From the NCBI GenBank assembly GCA_024235935.1, contig JACKLL010000007.1, positions 161,406 to 225,405 of the forward strand: a stretch of 64,000 bases of DNA, given 5' to 3'. Origin of the DNA: Rhodoferax sp. Its GTDB lineage: Bacteria; Pseudomonadota; Gammaproteobacteria; Burkholderiales; Burkholderiaceae_C. Positions 43,470-50,783 of the stretch are shown piece after piece (the stretch's first letter is position 1; every line of letters starts with the position of its first letter). Position numbers and translations under genes: made by a program. Below the pieces are notes generated by a model. That model was not told where the DNA came from, did not search any database, and saw only the letters and a list, made by a program, of their open reading frames with translations.

Positions 43470-43994
43470 ATGAGCCTGCGCGCGCTCACGCAGCAGTTTC
43501 CCCGCGCCGGGCGACTGGACGGCATTCTGCTGCGTCCGGCCCGGGGCGCGCCCATGGTCTCCGTCGATCAGGTCGCGGCTTTGCAGGACCGGGGTCTGCA
43601 GGGCGACCGCACCGCTTCGGCACTGGCACCGCATGCCGTGGGCGGCAAGCGGCAGGTGACCCTGGTCCAGGCCGAACATCTGCCGGTGCTGGCATCGCTG
43701 GCGGGTCTGGCAGACGTCGACGCCCGCCAGCTCCGCCGCAACCTCGTCGTCTCCGGCCTGAACCTGCTGGCCGCGCGTACCTTGTTCAAGGACCAGCCAC
43801 TGCTTCTGCGGCTGGGCGACCATGTGCTGCTGGAGCTGACCGGGCCGTGCGAGCCCTGCTCGCGCATGGAGCAGGCGCTGGGTGTCGGCGGTTACAACGC
43901 CATGCGCGGGCACGGCGGGGTCACGGCACGGGTACGTGTGGGCGGAACACTGCGGGTGGGCGATGCGGTCGTCTGCTTGCCGGCAGCTGTGTGA
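43470..43994 (+). CDS. MOSC-domain protein
   Basis: The 174-residue protein is a single MOSC domain: RLDGILLRPARG, GLQGDR near residue 45, KRQVTLVQAEHL, RRNLVVSGLNL, and the conserved cysteine in TGPCEPCSRM. MOSC domains bind the molybdenum cofactor or transfer sulfur and some reduce N-hydroxylated compounds. It begins 11 bases after the binding-protein gene, so it is probably co-transcribed as the last gene of the long operon; a metabolic link is not evident. Confidence 0.88.
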   Translation: MSLRALTQQFPRAGRLDGILLRPARGAPMVSVDQVAALQDRGLQGDRTASALAPHAVGGKRQVTLVQAEHLPVLASLAGLADVDARQLRRNLVVSGLNLLAARTLFKDQPLLLRLGDHVLLELTGPCEPCSRMEQALGVGGYNAMRGHGGVTARVRVGGTLRVGDAVVCLPAAV

Positions 43995-44034
43995 TACCTG
44001 GTACGCGCCTGCACTGGCATGCCCATGGCAGTGG

Positions 44035-44943
44035 CTACACGGCCACGGTGGACATCTGCTGCGGGACGCGTGCACGCATCAGTTCGACAAAGCGCCGCAG
44101 CCGGGCCGGATAGAACCGGGCCTGCGGGTACACCAGGTAGACCGGCAGTGATGGCGCCTGCCAGCGCGGCGCCAGCTGCACCAGGCGCTGCTGTGCCAGA
44201 TCGTCGGCCAGCAACCAGGCCGATGCCACACAGGCCCCCATCCCCATCAATGCCGCGCTGCACAGCGCGAACAGGCTGTCGGTGCTCATGCGCGGGGCGA
44301 TGGCGAGCACCTGGCGTTCACCGGTATCTGTCCGCATGAGGGTGACCTCGTTGCGGTAGAACGTGCGCAGCGCCAGCCAGGGCAGCGCGGCCAGTTCGGA
44401 TGCATGCTCCGGCACCGGCTGGCCTTTCAGCACAGACGGCGCCGCGACGACGATGCGCGGCACCTCCGCCAGCCGGATCGCCACCAGCGACAGTTCGCGT
44501 ACATCACCCACATGGAGTGCGCAGTCGATACCCTCGGCAATGAAGTTGGGCGTATCGTCGCGCAGCAACCATTCCACCGCCACGCGCGGGTAGCGCTGCA
44601 GGTACTCGGCCAGCGGTGCGACGAACATCTGCTGTCCGAACGCATGTGGAACCAGGACGCGCAGCACGCCATCGGGCTGGTCGCCGTCGCCGCGCAGATC
44701 CGCCTCGAAACTGGCCCAGTTCGTCAGCAACTCGCGCGCCCGCTCGAAGCAGCGCTCTCCATCCGGCGTCAGCTTCATGCGGTGGGTCGATCGCTGCAGC
44801 AGTGCGACGCCGAGGGATCGCTCCAGCGCCTGCAGGCGCCGACTCACCGTCGGCTGGGTGGTTCCCAGCTGCACCGCTGCGGTGGACAGATTTCCGGCGT
44901 CGACAATCGTGACAAAGGTCTGCATCAGGGCGATGCGATCCAT
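44035..44943 (-). CDS. LysR-family transcriptional regulator
   Basis: The 302-residue protein begins at ATG 44943 (MDRIALMQTFVTIVDAGNLS) with the LysR winged helix LGTTQPTVSRRLQALERSLG, then the effector-binding domain (DGVLRVLVPHAFGQQMF ... WLALRTFYRNE). In-frame ATGs at 44973 and 44979 would add 10-12 residues. It is divergent from an MFS efflux gene, with an 8-5-8 inverted repeat at 44980-45000 next to its own start. It is likely the local regulator of that transporter. Confidence 0.9.
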   Translation of the reverse strand: MDRIALMQTFVTIVDAGNLSTAAVQLGTTQPTVSRRLQALERSLGVALLQRSTHRMKLTPDGERCFERARELLTNWASFEADLRGDGDQPDGVLRVLVPHAFGQQMFVAPLAEYLQRYPRVAVEWLLRDDTPNFIAEGIDCALHVGDVRELSLVAIRLAEVPRIVVAAPSVLKGQPVPEHASELAALPWLALRTFYRNEVTLMRTDTGERQVLAIAPRMSTDSLFALCSAALMGMGACVASAWLLADDLAQQRLVQLAPRWQAPSLPVYLVYPQARFYPARLRRFVELMRARVPQQMSTVAV

Positions 44944-44979
44944 GGAGGCTGCAGTGGGCGCTGGATTGGTCATACGCAC

Positions 44980-45000
44980 ATCGTATTAAATAAATGCGAT
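44980..45000. promoter_or_regulatory. LysR-type box in the lysR/MFS divergent region
   Basis: atcgtatt-aaata-aatgcgat is an inverted repeat with 7 of 8 pairs matching and an AT-rich centre, 37 bases upstream of the LysR start. It fits the T-N11-A type site bound by LysR proteins. Confidence 0.5.
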
Positions 45001-45052
45001 TCAGGCCACTTCACACCGCATCAAAGGACAGGGACACTGCGGGCATCGCATA

Positions 45053-45066
45053 TTTACCCGGGTAAA
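45053..45066. promoter_or_regulatory. perfect palindrome overlapping the MFS start region
   Basis: tttacccgggtaaa is a perfect 14-bp palindrome ending 4 bases before ATG 45071, in the place where a ribosome binding site would lie. Almost the same sequence (ttacccgggttaa) is upstream of the MarR operon at 16664. Binding here would block transcription or translation of the transporter gene. Confidence 0.55.
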
Positions 45067-45070
45067 CACT

Positions 45071-46345
45071 ATGTCAATCATTCAACCAGCGCATGAAACA
45101 TCGCCAGGCATCGCAGACGCGCAGACCCCAGCCGCACCGCCAGCGGGTCTGCCCACACCGTTGGTGCTGCTGCTCGCCAGCGGTGCCGGCCTGGCCGTCG
45201 CATCGATTTATTACAGCCAGCCCATGCTGGGCGTTCTGGCCGCAGACATTGGCGCCTCCGACCGTGCCATCGGCTGGGTTCCGACGCTGACCCAGCTGGG
45301 GTATGCGCTGGGCATCCTGTTGCTGGCGCCGCTGGGCGACCGGTTCGACCGCCGCCGTGTCATCGCGGCCAAGTCCGCCGCGCTGGCGGTGGCCTTGCTG
45401 CTCGGGGGAGCGGCGCCATCGATCGCCACGCTGCTGTTTGCCAGCCTCGCCATCGGCCTGACTGCCACGCTGGCCCAGGACATCGTTCCCGCTGCCGCGG
45501 CGCTGGCGCCGGACAGCCATCGCGGCAAGGTCGTGGGCACCGTCATGACCGGCCTGCTGCTGGGCATCCTGCTGTCCCGCGTGGTCAGCGGCTTCGTGGC
45601 GGAACACTGGGGCTGGCGGATCATGTTCATCGCTGCCTCGGCCAGCATTGCACTGGTAGGCGTGGCTTTGTGGCGGGGGCTGCCGCGGTTCAGACCCACG
45701 ACGCACCTGGCGTATGGCGCCTTGCTGGGATCGCTGGGCGCGCTGTGGCGTCGCCACGGGGCTTTGCGGCGCGCCACGCTGGCCCAAGGTCTGCTGTCGG
45801 TGGGTTTCAGCGCCTTCTGGTCGACGCTGGCCGTGATGCTGCACGGCGCGCCCTTTCACCTGGGCAGCGCCGCCGCCGGCGCGTTCGGCCTGGCGGGTGC
45901 CGCCGGTGCCCTGGCCGCGCCGCTGGCCGGCCGGGTCGCCGACCGGCACGGCCCCGAGATGGTCACCCGACTGGGCATCGGGCTCGTCATCCTGTCTTTC
46001 GCGGCCATGGCCTTGGCGCCTTGGCTGCCCGCCAGCACCCAGCTCGGCCTGCTGGTGGTCGGCGCGATCGGCTTCGACCTCGGCGCGCAGGCGTCGCTGA
46101 TCGCCCACCAGACCATCGTCTATGGCATCGAGCCGGGCGCCCGCAGCCGTTTGAACTCGGTGCTGTTCGTCGGCATGTTCGCAGGCATGGCCAGCGGCGC
46201 CGCGCTGGGCAGCCTGGTGCTGGCGAGCTGGGGCTGGGTGGCCGTGGCACTGCTGGCGATGCTCTCCGCGATGGGTGCGCTGCTGGTGCGGACGTGGCCG
46301 GCACGCCCCGCTACCGCGCAGCGTCACCCTGCCACGGGCCGCTGA
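45071..46345 (+). CDS. MFS efflux transporter (DHA1/YnfM-like)
   Basis: The 424-residue permease has 12 helices: ASIYYSQPMLGVLAADIGAS in helix 1-loop, PLGDRFDRRRVIAA in the helix 2-3 loop, and RGKVVGTVMTGLLLGILLSRVVSG as the antiporter-type motif C region. The family exports small drugs, sugars or aromatic compounds with proton antiport. The start ATG has no Shine-Dalgarno sequence; a palindromic operator occupies that position. It is divergent from a LysR gene. Confidence 0.88.
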   Translation: MSIIQPAHETSPGIADAQTPAAPPAGLPTPLVLLLASGAGLAVASIYYSQPMLGVLAADIGASDRAIGWVPTLTQLGYALGILLLAPLGDRFDRRRVIAAKSAALAVALLLGGAAPSIATLLFASLAIGLTATLAQDIVPAAAALAPDSHRGKVVGTVMTGLLLGILLSRVVSGFVAEHWGWRIMFIAASASIALVGVALWRGLPRFRPTTHLAYGALLGSLGALWRRHGALRRATLAQGLLSVGFSAFWSTLAVMLHGAPFHLGSAAAGAFGLAGAAGALAAPLAGRVADRHGPEMVTRLGIGLVILSFAAMALAPWLPASTQLGLLVVGAIGFDLGAQASLIAHQTIVYGIEPGARSRLNSVLFVGMFAGMASGAALGSLVLASWGWVAVALLAMLSAMGALLVRTWPARPATAQRHPATGR

Positions 46346-46407
46346 ACATCTTCCGGCATGACACAGCGCAAGTCGCTTCGCCGCGCGCTGCAGGTACAGT
46401 GTGACCC

Positions 46408-46848
46408 ATGGTCCAGTGGAACAAGCGCGCACGGCACATCACCCGACGGGGACTGTGGTACTCGCTCGCCCTGTGCCTGATGATCCTGGGCCTGGGCGGC
46501 CTGGGTTTCTGGCTGCTGGAACCCCTGACCCCGAACCTCGCCGACGCGATGTGGCTGGCCTTCACCACCGCGGCCACCGTGGGTTATGGCGATCTGGTTC
46601 CCACGACCCATGCCGCGCGTGCATTCGCGGTGGTGGTGGTGCTGCTGGGCCTGGCCGTGCTGTCGCTGGTCACCGCATCGCTGGCCGCGATGTTTGTGGA
46701 AACCGAGGAGCGCCAGATCGAACGCGACCTGATGCACGAGATCGGCGCCCTGCGTGCCGAGGTGCGCGCGCTGCGCAGCGAAGTGCGGGCAGCCCATGCC
46801 GATGCGATCGCAGCCGCGCCGCCCGCAGCTGAAAACGGGCAGACCTGA
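46408..46848 (+). CDS. two-helix potassium channel (Ion_trans_2)
   Basis: The 146-residue protein has two membrane helices around a pore loop with the full K+ selectivity filter TVGYGD at residues 57-62. It ends with a ~60-residue coiled-coil-like tail (ETEERQIERDLMHEIGAL, RAEVRALRSEVRA) that probably forms the tetramer. There is no RCK domain. It would conduct K+ across the inner membrane. It starts 62 bases after the MFS gene and may be transcribed with it. Confidence 0.9.
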   Translation: MVQWNKRARHITRRGLWYSLALCLMILGLGGLGFWLLEPLTPNLADAMWLAFTTAATVGYGDLVPTTHAARAFAVVVVLLGLAVLSLVTASLAAMFVETEERQIERDLMHEIGALRAEVRALRSEVRAAHADAIAAAPPAAENGQT

Positions 46849-46918
46849 ACCCCGCAGCGGATGGGGCCTTGCGCGGCAAGGGCGCGCCTCCACCAGCGAC
46901 CTTCTTCTGCAGCAGCAT

Positions 46919-46934
46919 CCCCTCGCGAGAGGGG
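46919..46934 (+). terminator. hairpin upstream of the lipoprotein gene
   Basis: cccctc-gcga-gagggg is a perfect 6-bp stem with a GCGA tetraloop between the K+ channel and lipoprotein genes. It has no T tract. It may end upstream transcription or stabilise the leader of the next gene. Confidence 0.35.
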
Positions 46935-46999
46935 TAACCCGTGCGGCGCGGGAAACCTAGACTGCATGGGTCTTCATTGTTCAAGGAAGGTTGATGTCC

Positions 47000-47968
47000 A
47001 TGCGATCCAAATTTCTGGGAGTGCTCGCCATTTCTGCCACGGCTGTCTTTCTCGTTGCCTGTGGCGGCGGCGGTGGTGGCGGCACCGCGACCACGACCAC
47101 CACGATCAGCGGCTCCGCCGTCAAGGGCCCGGTCAGCGGCGCCACGGTCACGGTGCGCAACGCCGCCACGGGGGCGGTTCTCGGAACCACCACGACCGGC
47201 GCTGGCGGCCTGTATTCCATCGACATCAGCTTCACCGGTGACGTGCTGATCGAAGTCAGCGGTGGCACCTATACCGACGAGGCCACAGGCCTGGCAACGC
47301 CCCTGTCGACGCCGCTGCGGGTGGTGCTGAACGCCAACGGCGGCGCCGTCACCGGCATCGCGACGCCGCTGACCACCATGGCCTACACCTATGCCCTGGG
47401 CAGCGGAAGCAGTGTCAGCGCGTCGGCATTCAACACCGCCGCCACCACGCTGGCCAACCAGTTCCAGCTGACCGGGGTCAACCTGGCGACGACCACGCCG
47501 GTGGTCAGCGGCAGCCTCAACGGCTACGGCAGGGTGCTCTCCGCGATTTCCCGGTATCTGCAACTCAACGGGGCGACGCTGCAGTCACTGGTCGGGGTGA
47601 CCTTCAACACCACGCAATGGGCGGACTTCTCGGCGGCGTTCAGTACCGCCTATGCAGCCGCCAACCCGGGCAGCAACATCAGCTTCAGCTTCGACGGCAG
47701 TGCCTTCACCGTCGCGGGTACCGGCGCCGGTGGCGGCAGCGGTAGCTGCGGCGTGCAGGCACAGGGCTCGGTGACCACCGGTGGCTTCACGGTGCCGATC
47801 AGCCTGAACTACTGTGTGTCCGGCATTGCTGCCGGCTCCTGTGACAGCGGGAACTCCAGCCTGAGCCAGGCACTCGGCGGTCAGCAGGGTCTGAGTGGCG
47901 CCACCAATCTGACCTATACCGTTTCGCCCACCTGCGCCGCCGGCGCCGTGGCGATCGTGCTGCAATAA
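47000..47968 (+). CDS. lipoprotein of unknown function, Thr/Gly/Ser-rich
   Basis: The 322-residue protein has a lipoprotein signal ending LVA-Cys21, followed by a run of seven glycines. ATG 47000 lies nine bases after aaggaagg; ATG 46994 is too close. The segment SAVKGPVSGATVTVRNAATG is like the carboxypeptidase-regulatory/Ig-like strand found at the start of many surface lipoproteins. The rest is helical and Thr/Ala/Gly-rich, with a C-terminal region holding four Cys (SCGVQAQG, NYCVSG, SCDSGN, PTCAAG) that could form two disulfides. It is probably exported to the outer membrane; no function is known. Confidence 0.8.
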   Translation: MRSKFLGVLAISATAVFLVACGGGGGGGTATTTTTISGSAVKGPVSGATVTVRNAATGAVLGTTTTGAGGLYSIDISFTGDVLIEVSGGTYTDEATGLATPLSTPLRVVLNANGGAVTGIATPLTTMAYTYALGSGSSVSASAFNTAATTLANQFQLTGVNLATTTPVVSGSLNGYGRVLSAISRYLQLNGATLQSLVGVTFNTTQWADFSAAFSTAYAAANPGSNISFSFDGSAFTVAGTGAGGGSGSCGVQAQGSVTTGGFTVPISLNYCVSGIAAGSCDSGNSSLSQALGGQQGLSGATNLTYTVSPTCAAGAVAIVLQ

Positions 47969-48001
47969 GGCGACATAGGCCGCTCGCCCGGCACCGGAAC
48001 G

Positions 48002-48049
48002 GGTGGCGGCTCGCGCCACCCGGCCGCCGTCGCCGACAAGCTGTCGGCG
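48002..48049. terminator. double hairpin between convergent genes
   Basis: Two perfect hairpins follow each other: ggtggcg-gctcg-cgccacc (48002-48020) and cgccgaca-agc-tgtcggcg (48031-48049). They lie between the end of the lipoprotein gene and the end of the DUF2855 gene, so they probably terminate transcription from both sides, although T tracts are absent. Confidence 0.55.
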
Positions 48050-48052
48050 TCC

Positions 48053-49180
48053 CTAGTTGTGGGAGTCCATCGCGCGCGGCCGCACCATGTGGCCGGTGCG
48101 AGGATCACTGCGCCCTGCCAGCACCGCCTGGTAGACGGCCTGCAGTGCCGCCGGTCCGCGATGCTGCTGTACCTCCAGCCACGGCGATTGCGGATCCGAG
48201 ACACGGGTCAGAAAAGATTGCCAGGCCTGCAGCAAGCGCTCTGCCAACACCTGCGCGCCCCACTCGGTGCGGCGCTTCTTGATCTGCGCCGGCGCAAAGA
48301 ACAGGCTGGCCTTCGGGCCCGGCAGGTCCCTGGCGCCCCCCAGCTGTTCGACATGGGTTCCACCGATGGCGCAGCTGTAGGCCAGTTGCGCAAAACGGTG
48401 GTGCACCGCACTGCGCAGCCCGGCATTGCCGGCGAAGTCGATGTAGATGCATGGCGTATCGGCCGCCAGCGTATCCAGCGCCTCGTAGCCCAGCACTTGC
48501 TGATAGCAGCCCAGGGACTCGCAGAAGGCCAGGTTGGCCGGCGAGGTCAAGCCCACGACACGGATGCCCGTGCGCTGGGCCAGCATGAAGGCCGTCCCGT
48601 AGGCGGTCTTGCTGGATGCGCTGGACAGCAGCATCACGCCGGGATGCGCGGCATCACCCGCACATCCGAAGAACGCGTTGTCGGCCAGGAAGTCGTCAAT
48701 CAGCCAGGAGGTCGTGAACAAGGGGCGCAGCAAGGCCTGCAGGTCTTCGGTCTCGCGGCTGTACATCGGATCGGTGTTGCAGCGCAGATACTGGTTGTAG
48801 ACCCCATGCAAGGCCGCACGGTGCGGGGCACTGTCGGAAAACCCGGACGGCGACAGGTGCTGCGGCTGCAACACCAGCTGATCGCCCATCGGGAAATAGC
48901 CATAAAGCCGCTCGCCGACCGCGACGCCCGGGTGCAATGACTGCACCACGTCACCGAAACCCCACACTGGCACAACGCCCCATGCCGGATCCGGCGTGGG
49001 AAAGAAATCCCAGTAATGCATGGCGTCGCCAAACGCGGCATAGGTGATATTGTTTGCGGTCAGCGCAAAGCGCTGTACGGCCACACGCACCTGGCCCGCG
49101 CTCAGCGGCGCGTCCTCCAGGGTGCGCAGTTCGGCGCGGCTGAGGTCGGATTTGTCGACCAGCAATCGGATATGGGTCAT
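48053..49180 (-). CDS. DUF2855 family protein
   Basis: The 375-residue protein matches DUF2855, a quinone-oxidoreductase-like (MDR-fold) family without a proven reaction: SLHPGVAVGERLYGYFPMGDQLVLQP in the N-terminal half, YNQYLRCNTDPMY, and LLSSASSKTAYGTAF as the cofactor-binding turn. The Rossmann-like motif is present but the zinc ligands of alcohol dehydrogenases are not. It is transcribed away from a 73-bp tandem repeat array and is probably monocistronic. Confidence 0.85.
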   Translation of the reverse strand: MTHIRLLVDKSDLSRAELRTLEDAPLSAGQVRVAVQRFALTANNITYAAFGDAMHYWDFFPTPDPAWGVVPVWGFGDVVQSLHPGVAVGERLYGYFPMGDQLVLQPQHLSPSGFSDSAPHRAALHGVYNQYLRCNTDPMYSRETEDLQALLRPLFTTSWLIDDFLADNAFFGCAGDAAHPGVMLLSSASSKTAYGTAFMLAQRTGIRVVGLTSPANLAFCESLGCYQQVLGYEALDTLAADTPCIYIDFAGNAGLRSAVHHRFAQLAYSCAIGGTHVEQLGGARDLPGPKASLFFAPAQIKKRRTEWGAQVLAERLLQAWQSFLTRVSDPQSPWLEVQQHRGPAALQAVYQAVLAGRSDPRTGHMVRPRAMDSHN

Positions 49181-49251
49181 GGCGACAGTCTAGGGGGTTT
49201 TCCAGCCCTCCAGATGGCGTCGGCCCGGGCGTTTCGGGAAGTGCGAGTGGG

Positions 49252-49444
49252 AAAGAGCTCGCGCACTGCGTGTGCTCGGTCTGTCCCGCAACGAGAACAG
49301 CCAACATCCGACAAAGTGTGGGGGAAAGAGCTCGCGCACTGCGTGTGCTCGGTCTGTCCCGCAACGTGAACAGCCGACATCCGACAAAGTGTTGGGGACA
49401 GAGCTCGCGCACTGCGTGTGCTCGGTCTGTCCCGCAACGTCTCA
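49252..49444. repeat. 73-bp tandem repeat, about 2.6 copies
   Basis: gagctcgcgcactgcgtgtg recurs at 49255, 49328 and 49401, an exact 73-base period. Each unit continues ctcggtctgtcccgcaacg, a few variable bases around gaacagcc-acatccgacaaagtgt, and a short G run. Substitutions are few (a/t, a/g). It contains an imperfect hairpin (gcacac-gca-gtgcgc on the minus strand). It occupies nearly all of the 261-base gap between the starts or ends of the DUF2855 and ohr genes. The short open frames in it are repeat-encoded and probably not genes. Confidence 0.9.
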
Positions 49445-49870
49445 GGCTAGCGTAATTGTCACCTCAATATTCCCGCGGGTGGCGTTCGAGTACGGGCAGA
49501 CCTGGTGGGCCTTGTCGACGATGGCTTGCAGGACGGCGGGGTCCATGCCGGGGGACTTGACCTGCAGTTGCACTTCGATGCCGAAGCCGGCCGGAATCTG
49601 GCCGATGCCGACGGTGGCGGCGATCGAGGTGTCGGCCGGCAAGGCGACTTTTTGCTGCCCGGCGACGAACTTCATCGCACCGATGAAACAGGCGCTGTAC
49701 CCGGCCGCGAACAGCTGTTCCGGGTTCACGCCGCCACCGGCTCCGCCCATTTCCTTGGGAACCGACAGTTTGAGGTCCAGCAGACCGTCGGACGAGCGGG
49801 TGGTGCCATCGCGGCCTCCGGTGGAGGTGGCGTGGGCCTGGTAGACGACTTTTTCGACTTTGGTGACCAT
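49442..49870 (-). CDS. ohr: organic hydroperoxide resistance protein Ohr
   Basis: The 142-residue OsmC/Ohr-fold peroxidase has both catalytic cysteines: Cys61 in GYSACFIGAM and Cys125 in HQVCPYSNATRGN, plus the Arg of TGGRDGTTRSSDG that activates the first. It reduces organic hydroperoxides in the cytosol using lipoylated proteins. It is 65 bases downstream of ohrR on the same strand and should be repressed by OhrR. The last codons touch the 73-bp repeat array. Confidence 0.94.
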   Translation of the reverse strand: MVTKVEKVVYQAHATSTGGRDGTTRSSDGLLDLKLSVPKEMGGAGGGVNPEQLFAAGYSACFIGAMKFVAGQQKVALPADTSIAATVGIGQIPAGFGIEVQLQVKSPGMDPAVLQAIVDKAHQVCPYSNATRGNIEVTITLA

Positions 49871-49935
49871 GGTGGTTTTCCTTTGGGAGAAATGCCTGTG
49901 TAACGAGGCGGGTTGAAATCAGGGACGGATCGCCG

Positions 49936-50412
49936 TCAGGCGGCAAGAAGCCCTGCGCGCAGCTGTCGAACCCTGGCGGTCAGCGCCAGCAGTTCATCGA
50001 GTGCGCAGCCGGTGGACTGCAGCATGCATTCGGGAATCTTCGCGGCGCGCGCCTTGAGCTTGCGGCCCGCGGGCGTCGTCGACACCTGTACGCGCCGCTC
50101 GTCCTGCACAGAGCGCACGCGCTGCAGCAGGCCGCCCGCTTCCATGCGCTTGAGCAAGGGTGTGAGCGTGCCCGAATCCAGGAACAGGCGTTCGCCGAGT
50201 TCGGACACCGACAGGCTGCCGTGTTCCCACAACACCAGCATCACCAGGTACTGCGGGTAGGTCAGACCCAGCACGTCGAGCAGCGGCTTGTAGGCCTTGG
50301 TCATGGCCAGCGAGGTCGAGTACAGCGCAAAGCAAAGCTGGTTGTCGAGGGCCAGCGGGTCGAACGACGGCGCTGTGGCCAGCGGCTTCGGGAGAGATTT
50401 CGTGGACGCCAT
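49936..50412 (-). CDS. ohrR: OhrR, MarR-family peroxide-sensing repressor
   Basis: The 158-residue protein has the OhrR start LALDNQLCFALYSTSLAMTKAY with the peroxide-sensing Cys27 and nearby Tyr residues, and a MarR winged helix (LSVSELGERLFLDSGTLTPLLKRMEA, wing SVQDERRVQVSTTP). Oxidation of the Cys releases it from DNA. ATG 50412 is preceded by a perfect 15-bp palindrome at 50428-50442 that resembles the OhrR box, so autoregulation with ohr downstream is likely. Confidence 0.93.
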   Translation of the reverse strand: MASTKSLPKPLATAPSFDPLALDNQLCFALYSTSLAMTKAYKPLLDVLGLTYPQYLVMLVLWEHGSLSVSELGERLFLDSGTLTPLLKRMEAGGLLQRVRSVQDERRVQVSTTPAGRKLKARAAKIPECMLQSTGCALDELLALTARVRQLRAGLLAA

Positions 50413-50427
50413 GGCGTTAATGTACTT

Positions 50428-50442
50428 CACAATTAAATTGTG
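50428..50442. promoter_or_regulatory. OhrR-box-like palindrome
   Basis: cacaatt-a-aattgtg is a perfect 7-1-7 inverted repeat, matching the TACAATT/AATTGTA type box of OhrR. It lies 16 bases upstream of the ohrR start. Confidence 0.75.
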
Positions 50443-50783
50443 TGCAATCTAATTGGCAGAATGGCAATAGCAGGAGGTCATCGCCGTCGGACACGTCGGA
50501 ACGGTCGCGCGCAGGAAAGGGAAACGCTGTGCCCGGGAATCCTGCCACCAGCGCCCACGGGGCCCGTCACTCAGGGTTTTCGGCAGGTCGCATTAAAGAG
50601 GCCTCCTTAGAAAGCCCCCCTGAAACTGGACTATGGTCAGAGCGTCCGGCCCCCGCGCGCCGACGCCAGCCTTGCGCCGCAGTGACGGCCCGGGCCGCCG
50701 CGCTCAGGGGGACCGTGGCGCGGCAGGCACGGCGCACGGCGCGTCGGCACCGGAGGGGACGCTCGACAGGAGGCAGGCAAACC
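50443..50783. other. 341-bp intergenic region between ohrR and the GMC oxidoreductase
   Basis: The region separates divergent genes. It holds an exact gaggcctc palindrome (50598-50605) in gcattaaagaggcctccttag, which could be a promoter or operator element, and ends with aggagg just before ATG 50784. The second half is GC-rich and happens to remain open in frame with the oxidoreductase, but its Arg/Ala-rich translation looks non-coding. No RNA gene was recognised. Confidence 0.5.

Noticed and set aside
49190..49441. Short open frames and a possible CRISPR array in the 73-bp repeats
   Set aside because: Units adjoin directly with no unique spacers, the period is too long for repeat-spacer structure, no cas genes are present, and the frames shift between units.
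50442..50783. N-terminal extension of the GMC oxidoreductase
   Set aside because: The frame is open by chance; the extension is Arg/Ala-rich, has no homology signal, and a good RBS precedes the ATG at the FAD motif.
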